A DNA stretch of 64,000 nt from Leucocoprinus leucothites (Eukaryota; Basidiomycota; Agaricomycetes; Agaricales; Agaricaceae), in contig JAACJO010000010.1 in assembly GCA_013368445.1 (NCBI GenBank), forward strand, positions 744,001 through 808,000. Reading direction: 5' to 3'. The position numbers and the translations under genes were made by a program. The notes under the pieces are model-generated. The model saw only the letters and a list, made by a program, of their open reading frames with translations, did not search any database and was not told the DNA's origin. Shown piece by piece: positions 55,416-64,000 of this stretch. Positions within the stretch are counted from its first letter, which is position 1. Every line of letters begins with the position of its first letter.

Positions 55416-57304
55416 GGCCACCGAGAAGCAACAAAAGGAGGGGGTTGATAACAAGGATGAGCAGGGACAGAATGACACTGGGACAGCCACCTGAAATGGC
55501 CCTGAGCATAGGAGTTACTTGCTTTTACTTTGTTTAACTGATTTTTCATGTAAACTGCCTTGTCGTCTTCGTGTATTATCTGAGCCAAATAATTATCAGC
55601 GTAGACAAGTAACTCAATAGGACTCGGTTGTTTACACCGACCACTAACAGCGTCAGAATGCACTTCGATCCTTCTTACCCACATTTCAACCGTTTGCAGG
55701 GTGGCCGTAAGTTGTTTTTGCTTCTCTTCTCATACTGGAAATCGAAAGATCGATCCCATTTGAAAGGGCATTGTTATGTCTCGACTAGCAATAATAATGC
55801 TCGAATAAGACAGCTCTGACAGCTCTCGTGCAAGTTTTTCGTCTCGTTACTCCTTTACCTACAGAATCGCAAACCCAACTACCTCACATCTCGCACAGGT
55901 TGCTCGTACTTGCCCTCAAGTCGCTTAGGCCAAGCCATCCCCCCGCTAGAATGTCTGGTTGCGCGGCGTATGTTCTCAACTTTCTGGGTATGGTGGATGT
56001 CCGTTTCGGACATGGGTTTCTTGAGGCAGGTTTCGCGTCGAGGGGCGAGACCGGCCTTTGCCTATGATACATGGACATGGATAAGTTAGCAGGCGTTAGA
56101 TAACGAGCCTTGAGGTGTACCTACGGGATCGTTGGAAGAGTTGGCTGGGTCGGGTTGGTATCGTGATAGTATTAGGTTGTGTGTGGCGAGAGTGGATGTG
56201 TAGATCGTGTCGGGGTGAGCCATTGCTTTGAGGAATTTGTGCATTGCGAGTTGTGTGTGTCGCGCCTATCCAGCGTTGCGGATTAGTGATCAGTCGGGAG
56301 GCGTGGGTGAACTAAGACGTACGTATCGTTGTATAAATCAGGTACAGATTGTGGACTATCACTGATATTTTGTTCACCTTTAGAGGGATGGAGGCACTCG
56401 TCTTCCTTTCAGAGTCGGAGAGGATCAACTGAGTTGAACGGCTTGAAAAAGAAATAGGGAGAATTGACCATACCTCGATTTCGTTCGACCTGCTCGCCTT
56501 TACTGCTTGCTGGTCTTCTGCATGACTCGCTACCTTCATCTTCATTCCCCTCACCGTCTACGCCATCCACTCCTGGCAGGGCAGTGTGATAAAATTTTCT
56601 CCTCTTCACCACCTCGACTCTTGCATCTCTAGCTCGACCAAACAGCCCCCTCGACCCCTACATACATGTCTTCACATGTCCCTCGAAGCCCTCCCCACCT
56701 ATCGTATCCTTGATGTCCAGATTAAGCGCAGGAATGTACGTCCCCACATAAAATTGGGGCCCAGTGAGGTATCAGGCTTTGAATTTGGGTACGAGGGCGT
56801 TGGATTTGCAGGGGGCGGAGAATGTGCGGACGCGTCATGACAGTTATACAGGCACCGCAACTCTGAGAGTTCAGCACGTGCATCGTGATAGACGCGTCCG
56901 GATGTCACACATAATTTCCCATAGAATCTCGTGCAGTCATTGAGCGCTTGAGTGAGCGTTGATGAAGCTATATTTTATTCCATTTATTTCATTCAAACCA
57001 TACATTGAGTTGAGTGAACAATGATCCTCGTGTTTGATAACTCTGTGGGTCCGAGATAGACTTGCGTGATGGACAATGCAAGTCGCGTATCCCGTGACCT
57101 TGTCACAATGGCTGTCACAATGCTACATTTTTAGTTGGCTAGGGTCCTTTCCTAAAATTACATCATGAAGCGACATAAAAGGAGGCCACCAGGGATTTGT
57201 GTAGGCAGCATATTCCCCTTTCGTTGTAAATCTTCGCTTCGCGCCTTGCGCAACTAGTCCAATCATTTTCTACAACTCCACATCTCACTTTCATTATTAT
57301 CGCC
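55416..57304. other. Intergenic region with second copy of the duplicated relic (56590-56815)
   Basis: No complete gene. 56590-56815 matches 51590-51835 as described there. A TATA-like CATAAAAGG lies at 57174-57182, about 125 bp before pheromone gene P2. Confidence 0.45.
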
Positions 57305-57472
57305 ATGGACGTGTTTAATGACCTCTCCGCCCTTGATTTGTCTAATGACTGCATGTTCTCTCTCCTATCGCCTCCGCAAGAGAAAGAAGAATCGATACTG
57401 CATGGCCCAATACCTGTTGACGCGGAGCGGCAGGGCTGCTCTGTCTTGACCAGTCTCTGTATAATTGCTTGA
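57305..57472 (+). CDS. Lipopeptide pheromone precursor P2 (CaaX box CIIA)
   Basis: 55 residues without introns. It starts MDVFNDLSALDLSND and ends DAERQGCSVLTSLCIIA. CIIA is a farnesylation motif. The ER pair before QGCSVLTSLC is the processing site widely conserved in basidiomycete pheromone precursors, so the mature peptide is probably QGCSVLTSLC with a farnesylated and carboxymethylated C-terminal Cys. The plus-strand gene lies 0.9 kb from the 3' end of receptor R5 (minus strand). A longer minus-strand open frame overlaps it (57163-57477) but has no family features. Confidence 0.9.
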   Translation: MDVFNDLSALDLSNDCMFSLLSPPQEKEESILHGPIPVDAERQGCSVLTSLCIIA

Positions 57473-58338
57473 TGCACGGCGGTATGTTGAGTTTTCTCTC
57501 ATAGTAGAACTCCCCATAACTCATCACCGGACAGCTGGCGCCTCCTCTAACCTTATTTTTATTCGCTATTCTCGAACCGTTTGCCCGGATTTGTACCCTA
57601 ACTCATGATGCACATTGGCTTGCGCCAAAAAGCCTATTGGAGCTGTGAACTGATTAAAGTCTAGTAATGTATTATGCTCAGGAGTGCCAACACATTGTAT
57701 CTTTATTTCTCGCCAAGTATCTAACAGTATACCCGAGTCAAGTACCGTAGTCCTGTAGTACTAGTATAAACGCCATTGCACCATGAGATTCTGGTTTCAA
57801 CTCTCAGAGATGGTCGGACTAGAACAGGATCGTCATTCAAGCTAACGCAAGATTTTTCAGCCTTTGAAAATCATCGTCCTCGGGTGCGAGGGTGACGTTC
57901 GAAGCTCGAAGCACGACAGCCAATCGCTATCCTTGAACAAAGCCACGGTGCGATCCAGTACCCCATGCGACATATCCTGACCTCATTCCGACATGACAAA
58001 GCTGCCTGCAGACAGGAACCACCGTGATCTGGAAATACCGAAGCCAATGCCTGATGTTCAGTTCACAAAGGCCGTTGCCGTCAAGCTTGCCGAGATTTAT
58101 CTTTTGATGGGATTGAAGAGTTGCGATTTTTCTGGAGAATAGTGGACGAGTATTGAATTAATGCCAGGCATTTCTCATTGACAGGGTTATTCCATGCTAT
58201 GCAGAATTATAACTAAAAGCGGAGCTTTGTGACAGGATAAAATACGAATTGCGTTAAGATACAGTTGTGGAAAATGAAAAGACATCTAGGAGAACGAACA
58301 AACAAGATCGTAAAACTCATGCATGGATGCCATTGTTT
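57473..58338. other. Intergenic region between P2 and R5
   Basis: Convergent arrangement. No additional CaaX ORF or gene is supported on either strand. Confidence 0.4.
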
Positions 58339-59737
58339 TCAGGACTGGAGGGAAAGAGAAGCGGCTCCGGGGTAAGGAGTGAAAATTAAGGGCTGCTCTG
58401 TCTGGATTTGGGGCTGGTCGGTGTTAGTAGAGCCTGAAAAAGGAGCTGCAGGCACCCCGAGTTTTGACCTATCGTCAAATGTCTGCGAGGGTCCCGGGAT
58501 ATAGGACCGAACTGGGTCTTTGGTATACCTAATATTATAGACTACGATTAGACATGTTTCACAAAGGTGATAAAGTGATGTTCCATACCTCCGGCTAACA
58601 AAGTTCCGCAGTTTGCGGAAAGCAAGGATGTAGTTCTTCCTTGCTTCTTCAGCGACTCCGAAGAATGCGAAGAAAACCAAGGCGCAAACGGGAACAACCC
58701 AACGATTGAATTCCATGGCGGCAAGAACTCTAGGCTGACGACGCCAGAGGATGGCCGGGTATTGTCCAACGCGGGAGTAGTCGAAATGGGTGTCATCCCA
58801 GCCGATCCAAGGTTGGAGTGGACTTGATGTAGCATTAAGCCAGATGACGAAGGTCGCGAGTGGCATGATAAAGAGCAAGTCGGTCATTGCTAAGGCCATT
58901 AAACGGAAATACCGCCAAGGCGTGATCGAAGGGTGAGCGGCAAGAATATGTGCAAACTCAAGACGGCGGCGAACAAATGCGCGAAGGGTGAGCACTAATG
59001 AAATGTTAGCAAAGAATAGATCCCGGTGAAGAAAGACGCCTACGGCAGTACGAAGCAGAGATGCAACCGATGATGAGTGGCCACGAGAGCGAAAGGAAGT
59101 AGAGAGGTAGAGTGTTGTACAAAGCAGGGAAGCACCCAATGTCCTCATATATGTCGAAACGATGTCCTTGGACAATATATTCTACCCATCGATGAGTATT
59201 TAGAGAAGGGGGGGGGGGAGGGGGGGCGGCAGAAAGAACTCACGAAGAGCAATATAGACCAGAGGAAACAAAAGACAAATCAAACTATCCATCAAGACTC
59301 TACGTTTTTTCTGGATTGCCTAGATTAGCCTTCACAATATTTGATGCGGACGGAATCACGGACCTCATTCGAGGAGATTGCACTGTTTGAAGTGATGATA
59401 TAGTAAAGACGCCTATTGATGCAAAGCGAGCTTGCTGGTATCCCTACGGAGGCTCCCATCATAATACGAATAGCTTGAAATCACGGAAGATCAGAGCTAT
59501 TCTTCTACGGACCAAGAACAACTCACATATATCGCACCATACAGGTGCCCTGTTAGCAGTATTTCCGTGCCAAAGCACCGAATTGATGAACTGGTTTAAA
59601 CATGCCAGAGAGGTCCACAAAATATAGAAACAAGTTCCTGAATTCCAGGCCTTAAAGTGCCACGGCAGCGGAACAAGTGCAAGCAAAACTCCAAGGAAAG
59701 CAAAAATTGGGTATAATGGATACGTGAGGTCAGCCAT
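58339..59737 (-). CDS. STE3-type pheromone receptor R5
   Basis: Six exons on the minus strand: 59737-59527, 59473-59364, 59319-59244, 59181-59044, 58994-58589, 58528-58339, giving 376 residues. Signatures: LALVPLPWHFKAWNSGTC, APVWCDI, MMGASVGIPASSLCINRRL, YIVQGHRFDIYEDIGCFP, YFRLMALAMTDLLF, LQPWIGWDDTHFDYSRVGQY and LVFFAFFGVAEEARKNY. The last intron (58588-58529) is 60 nt, in frame and stop-free; retention would add 20 residues. Its position matches the last intron of R1. A run of C/G (about 59211-59227) sits in intron 3. R5 is close to R1 in sequence and lies in inverse orientation at the other end of the locus. Confidence 0.92.
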
Positions 59738-60076
59738 TAGGAGAGCTGAGGGTGAAAAGTCGGCATCCTAGCGGAGGCATAGTCTTATGTATAAGTACTT
59801 CGAACGATGTGTAACAAAGGAAAGGGTCGCGACACGGCGGCCAGGGCCAAATATTGCTTTGTGACAGAGTTTACAGATGTCGCGCTTGTCACAATGGGAT
59901 CGTGACCGCTAACATGAGGTTGGTTGTGGGCCAAGTGTGGGCCCTGACATTTCCTATCACTCGTCTACTCGACGTAATTGAACGTGAACTTTGGACTTTG
60001 AGGCTTTGAGGCTTATAAGTATTTCTCTCTCGCCGTAGCTTCACTCATTCTTTCGGAAATTCGCTCGTAGCTCAAT
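59738..60076. other. Intergenic region between R5 and relic R6 (divergent)
   Basis: Promoter region of R5 on the minus strand and of the former R6 on the plus strand. Nothing else is recognised. Confidence 0.4.
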
Positions 60077-60830
60077 ATGAGCTCCCTATTCTCACCTTTC
60101 AGTGGCTACTTTATTCATACTTCCCCCTCTTCCATCTCACCGGCGAACAAGGAATGTGGCCGCGCTTGCAATGTACTGCATCATTATTTTTTGTGAAGGT
60201 AGCTCTCGGTATCCACACTATATTATCACCCGATAAGATTGCTCTCGCGTGGCGTGATATTGGTGAGTTGTTTTTCCTCGATTGCTGGGTTCTTGCTCAC
60301 CATTGTCAGTCTATCCCACTACAAGGCTTGCTGTTAGCATTTCTCATCCTCTCCCATTGTCAACCTCGTTCACTTGCAAACACCTCGAAGATGTCTCGTC
60401 GCGCAAACTTTCCTTCGCCTCCAACAGTTGTGGGTGCTGAATAATGTTTAAATGAGCCACATGCTTGAACCTCCTTCTCGTTTTTATGACGCTCTGACTT
60501 TCAGCCTGGACCCGGGGAAATCCAAATGCTGGACTTATCACCGTCCATTTCATGCACCTCGTTGCAGTGGCTGCTTTGGGGTACCGTACTGACTTCTCTT
60601 GACCTTTACCACGATTTCTCGTGGCTTACGCCCGTGGACCACTTGAGACGACGATCACTCCGACCGGGACTGAGTTGCTACATAGTCACAGGCTACGATG
60701 CTTAAGCGGCTCTGTATTATCACAATGCTAGTCTAGTGGTCTGCGCCAGTGCCCTCCTCGATTGTCTTCCTTTTCTTTGGTTTCGAAGTAGACGCAGAGA
60801 AATCCTCAGACCTGGTCTTATCTCAGAAAC
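60077..60830 (+). pseudogene. Receptor relic R6
   Basis: A strongly decayed STE3-like copy. After the ATG at 60077 come SSLFSPFSGYF, then in shifted frames LPPLPSHRRTRNVAALAMY (helix 1 end and loop, compare LIPLPWHWRARNVATLS), VALGIHTILSPDKIALAWRDIG (helix 2) at about 60195-60262 and a helix-5-like LTSLDLYHDFSWLTPV at about 60588-60635. APVPSSIVFLFFGFEVDAE (helix 7) lies at about 60746-60802. Frame shifts and stops lie between the parts. Confidence 0.7.
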
Positions 60831-61658
60831 ACCTTTTTACGGAAATGTCTCTCAGAGAATGAGTCCATGGCCACTCCTTCGAGCATGCCAGGCACCTCCT
60901 CTTTTCCTATCTTCGCTCAATCTCACGACCTACACACGCAACTCCTCCGTCCGAAAGTTTTCAATCAACCATCTCCCAGGTCATCAATGAACCCCGAGGT
61001 CTCTCACCAAATTTCTCTGTGCTGTGTTAAACCATACTTCCTGTACCCGAATCTATGTGCCCGACATATCATAGGTCGCTACAGCGGCATGGATGGTTAC
61101 TGTATTCTTGTCCCTTTCTGGGCCTACAGCATGCCCTGTCCCCCAGTACGGCCTCAGTTAGGAGCTATGGTCGCCGTTCGTCGGGAGGGTTCGGTAGATG
61201 ACATCGTTTGATATCCATTATATCTGTTGCTAGCTGTTACTGCGCTCGTCGCTAAGATGCTCATGATAATTCCATGTATTGCTGTATTCCTGATATTCAC
61301 GTACACATGTCGCAGACTAACCATGCATGATGTCGTGACGCACCCGCAGTTTTATGTCCATTTACAAAAGTATCTTAATTACATACACATATCCGGCTAG
61401 TATTACAGCTCACCCCAGTTTTGCAATGTATCTGCAGCTTAGTCTCTTGCTTAAACCATTCACTTGCCTATCTCCAAGCCGTTTTATTTAAATCGGTGCT
61501 TACATCGAGAACAACGCACTTCGGCATCCATGAGACTTTCTCGGGTTTCTTAAACACCTAATCAAAGAGCCAGGGCACTTCATAAATGTGATACCAGGGG
61601 GTTTGGAGCAGCAATACGTGTGATCAGTGAATCCTGCGAGTGTGTCTGAGGGGACGAT
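60831..61658. other. Region right of the receptor cluster
   Basis: A 114-codon plus-strand frame (60867-61211) has an ATG but no recognised feature. It may be the former C-terminal tail of R6. Otherwise nothing is seen. Confidence 0.35.
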
Positions 61659-62539
61659 TCAACCAAGTAAATCATCAAGAAAATCTTGCATCTCTGCCTT
61701 GGGATCTTTCGGTGATGAGGAGGACGGTAAGGCAGGCGCTTCAATGAAAGCACCGTCCGCTATAAGACTGTTTAGCCTGCTTCTGAAAATATAATTAGGC
61801 CGAACTTGCCTTTGCGTTCCTTTGCAGTAGGTATGGGCTTGTTTCTTAACCTCTCTGACTTAGCCCGGAAACGCTCTTTAAGGTCTGCGATTACGATTAG
61901 ATACGATAGTAAGTCGGGCAGAGGGCATAAAACTAACCCCAAGTAGCTTCCGCTGCGGCCTTTTCGCGGGCCATAGACTCGAGTTCTTCATCCCATTTTA
62001 ACTCCTCCTTCTTCCCTTTTTTTCCAGCTGTTTGTAGTCGCATCTGATTCGGATTGGAGGTGATGTGGGCTAACGAGTGGTCGATGTCATTCTCATCATC
62101 AGACTGGCCCGTAGGTCTAGACAATAACGAGGGTCCTTGCTCGTCAGAGAGGCGTTGACGCTCCAAGAAACTCGTCAAGTCCACTTCAGGCTCTACGACA
62201 GGTTCTCCTGAAAAATAACACCGTGTGTTAGTGATTATATGACAATCTTCCCGGGATAGGCACACCGTCTGAGCCTAGTTCTGGCTCTGGTTCCGCATAG
62301 CGATCGACATTTGAGCCCAACTGCCTCCGGCTATACTTTGCCCTTAGTTCAGCAGCAGCCTCCTCGTCCAGTTCCTCGGATTGCTCTCCTTCTAGTTTGA
62401 GGCGTTCATGGAATTCTGCTGGACGACCAGCGCCACGCCTGCCTCGTGCTCGGAGAAACTTTCCGAAGCCTCCCCGTGAACGCCCTCGCCCTCTGCCACG
62501 GGCCGTTGACGTGGATTCTGGTTTTGACTCGCTGGACAT
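61659..62539 (-). CDS. Conserved RG-rich acidic protein of unknown function
   Basis: Four exons on the minus strand: 62539-62266, 62207-61938, 61884-61806, 61767-61659, giving 243 residues. The N-terminus has an RG-rich basic segment (ARGRGRGRSRGGFGKFLRAR), then RRGAGRPAEFHERLKLEGEQ, an acidic EELDEEAAAEL and RYAEPEPELGSDGEPVVEPE. The middle is charged (WDEELESMAREKAAAEATW). The C-terminus reads GAFIEAPALPSSSS and ends QDFLDDLLG. The last intron (61805-61768) is only 38 bp and was placed by frame; a GC-type donor next to it (AAAG|GCAAGT) gives a stop and was rejected. RG repeats suggest nucleic-acid contact; a nuclear role is a guess. Confidence 0.75.
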
Positions 62540-63567
62540 GTTAGTCTACTGAAGGTCTCTCAGAGTGTATATTCAAGATATTTGAACTCGAGATCAATGA
62601 AGGCTGAGACTGGACATTAAAAAATTGCAGGTTCAATTGCGATGGGCTTAAGCGATGAACGTTGAATGAGCTAGCAGAGACGAACTTGTGGCTGTCGACT
62701 AGATCCTTGGTGGTGGTGTTTGGCAGAGAAGATGATGCCAATCATTTTCGGCCTTCGGGTCAGGCACATTACCGCTGATCCGACCTAATCTTGGAACAAG
62801 AAATAGATTGTGATGAGCGTTGTCTAGGGTTCCTTCATCTTTATAGAGCGAGCCTGGTACTTATTGTTGCTGTGAATGGTGAACGTTAGGAACCTATGCA
62901 GATATTGGTACATCGCCTGAGCGATTATGCTCAAGAGTGAAGGAGATTTGACACAAGTAGTACTTATTTTTGGAAGTTACAAGTTGATAAAATGGATTTC
63001 GCTACTACAAAGTATAACAACGCTTTGAAGTGTAGGAAGCGTCCATTCGAACAGCAGGAAGATGTCAGTGTGGATGATCAGCGAGGGAGTCAGAGATCTC
63101 AAGGAAGGCGAACCGAGCTACAGCCCACGAATACCCCGATTTCCAAGACTCACTTACATCAACGAAAGGCAATAAAGAATTATACCTGTCCCAGTGTATC
63201 AGAGTCAGTAAGTGCTGTTGTGATTCAGCACCTCAATATGCGTCATTCTCCCCGGGCCTGATGTGCCAAATATGCCGAGAGGCAGTGTAGACTGGAGAGT
63301 ATGCAACAACTGAGGCGCGTAGTCACAGATGGTCAAAATTTGACGCAACAAAATCATTTCCAGAAACTGCTCTCAGTCTTTCAGTCGCGGATGCACTAAG
63401 ACAGCTGAAGCCGAGATGGGTGTCGTCGGTGCTGGAACGTTCACAACGCCGCCGTGGTGGCCGCAACAAGCGAACTCGGACGCTGTGGTCAAACAGATGC
63501 TTACATAAGCGCGGATTAGTGGAGGATTGTGGGAGGTTCTCAGTTCTTCCTCCGACCTTCATCGACC
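62540..63567. other. Divergent intergenic region
   Basis: Lies between the RG-rich gene (minus) and the HAPSTR1-like gene (plus). Open frames at 62992-63261 and elsewhere show no support. It presumably contains both promoters. Confidence 0.4.
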
Positions 63568-64000
63568 ATGGAGACGCTCAACCTCAACACCCTCGCAAAT
63601 TCTCTTCCGACAGCGCAACAGAAGGCTGAACAGGAATTACTGAACAATTTTAAAGGTAATTTGCCTTGTCTATGAGACGAATTTAATTATGCTAACTTTT
63701 CAAAGCGGCGGCCCTCAGCATTACCACGCTCTATCGCTCTTCGCGCCAGAATGCTAAGCGCGCCTACAATGCAGGATACGCTGCTGCATGCCAGGATCTC
63801 CTGACGATGATTCAGCAGGGTGTCTCTGTTGGCGGTTTGGGGCCGTCTGCATCAAGCTCATCGCATGGTGCAGATAACGACGGCATGACCATTGGCCGAG
63901 TCATGGACTGGACAGAAGCTCGGTTAGAGGCGATCAAGGCCCAAGAGGAGGATGAGGACGAAGAAGAGGAGCGCGAGAGAGAAAAGGAGCGCGCACGGCC
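63568..64000 (+). CDS. HAPSTR1/C16orf72-like protein, 5' part (runs off the window)
   Basis: Exon 1 is 63568-63655 and exon 2 starts at 63706 (GT-AG intron of 50 bp) and continues past 64000. The sequence begins METLNLNTLANSLPTAQQ and shows NNFKAAALSITTLYRSSRQN, AKRAYNAGYAAACQDLLTMI and later MTIGRVMDWTEARLEAIKAQ, followed by a run of E, D and R. The FKAAALSITTLYRSS pattern followed by a DLL segment resembles the HAPSTR1/C16orf72 (DUF4588) family from memory, which is tied to stress responses in animals. This link is tentative; the gene model itself is firm. Confidence 0.7.

Noticed and set aside
55101..55684. Minus-strand frames rich in serine and leucine near the NACHT gene end
   Set aside because: They are antisense to the acidic repeat of the last NACHT exon; the bias is a mirror of E/D codons.
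60077..60196. Small ORF starting MSSLFSPFSGYF as a possible pheromone
   Set aside because: It does not end in a CaaX box, and its sequence is the frame-shifted start of receptor relic R6.
61768..61810. GC-AG intron in the RG-rich gene (AAAG|GCAAGT)
   Set aside because: The donor looks ideal, but joining it to the only good acceptor gives an immediate stop. A GT donor four bases downstream keeps the frame.
1..64000. CRISPR arrays, bacterial operons, rRNA or tRNA genes
   Set aside because: No regular spacer-repeat structure, no Shine-Dalgarno-led gene runs, and no rRNA or cloverleaf tRNA was recognised. The window is eukaryotic.

Overview
The window looks like a filamentous Agaricomycete (mushroom-forming basidiomycete) genome. 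The evidence is intron-dense genes with 49-70 bp introns, STE3-type pheromone receptors with basidiomycete exon patterns, CaaX lipopeptide pheromone precursors, a cerato-platanin, fungal NACHT NTPases and chromodomain Gypsy retrotransposons.

Left part (1-27.9 kb): a nest of LTR retrotransposons. A decayed Ty1/Copia element (D, cut by the window start, ending about 3866) carries a solo LTR of family A (2032-2728, target duplication CGTTA). Element A, a Ty3/Gypsy chromovirus, spans 4257-27917. It is split by element B (Gypsy chromovirus, 7193-16131, target duplication GCATC) inside its gag, and by element C (Copia on the minus strand, 18201-24151, target duplication CATTA) inside its RNase H. 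A solo LTR of family B (18424-19085, target duplication CAACA) sits inside one LTR of C. So A precedes B and C, and C precedes that B-family solo LTR. B is nearly intact: gag, a -1 slippery site, and pol with one internal stop. A and B both carry a third ORF after the chromodomain with two zinc knuckles in the same spacing. Stops in A often fall where B has CGA, and three LTR copies show CpG turning into TpG or CpA.

Middle (27.9-36.4 kb): low gene density. It holds a 25-bp minisatellite, a two-exon NACHT-type NTPase with a short C-terminus, and a relic of a cerato-platanin gene upstream of an intact one (36539-36985).

Right part (38-61 kb): a B-type (pheromone/receptor) mating-type region. 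Three receptor genes can be spliced into complete reading frames: 37966-39308 (+), 40203-41705 (-) and 58339-59737 (-). They share exon boundaries: first exon 211 nt and a later exon of 138 nt in all three. Two pheromone precursor genes end in CaaX boxes: 42208-42363 (CVIS) and 57305-57472 (CIIA). At least three further receptor copies are pseudogenes (about 42.9, 48.2 and 60.1 kb). Between them lie a secreted berberine-bridge-type FAD oxidase, a non-STE3 seven-helix protein with 10 exons, a 770-residue NACHT protein, a 655-bp TA-flanked inverted-repeat element and a duplicated relic. The receptors and pheromones would work together in mate recognition and nuclear migration; the other genes appear to be passengers.

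Right edge (61.6-64 kb): two ordinary housekeeping-like genes, a 243-residue RG-rich protein on the minus strand and the start of a plus-strand gene with a possible HAPSTR1/C16orf72-like region. Exon coordinates were derived by hand from splice signals and reading-frame continuity, without transcript data.
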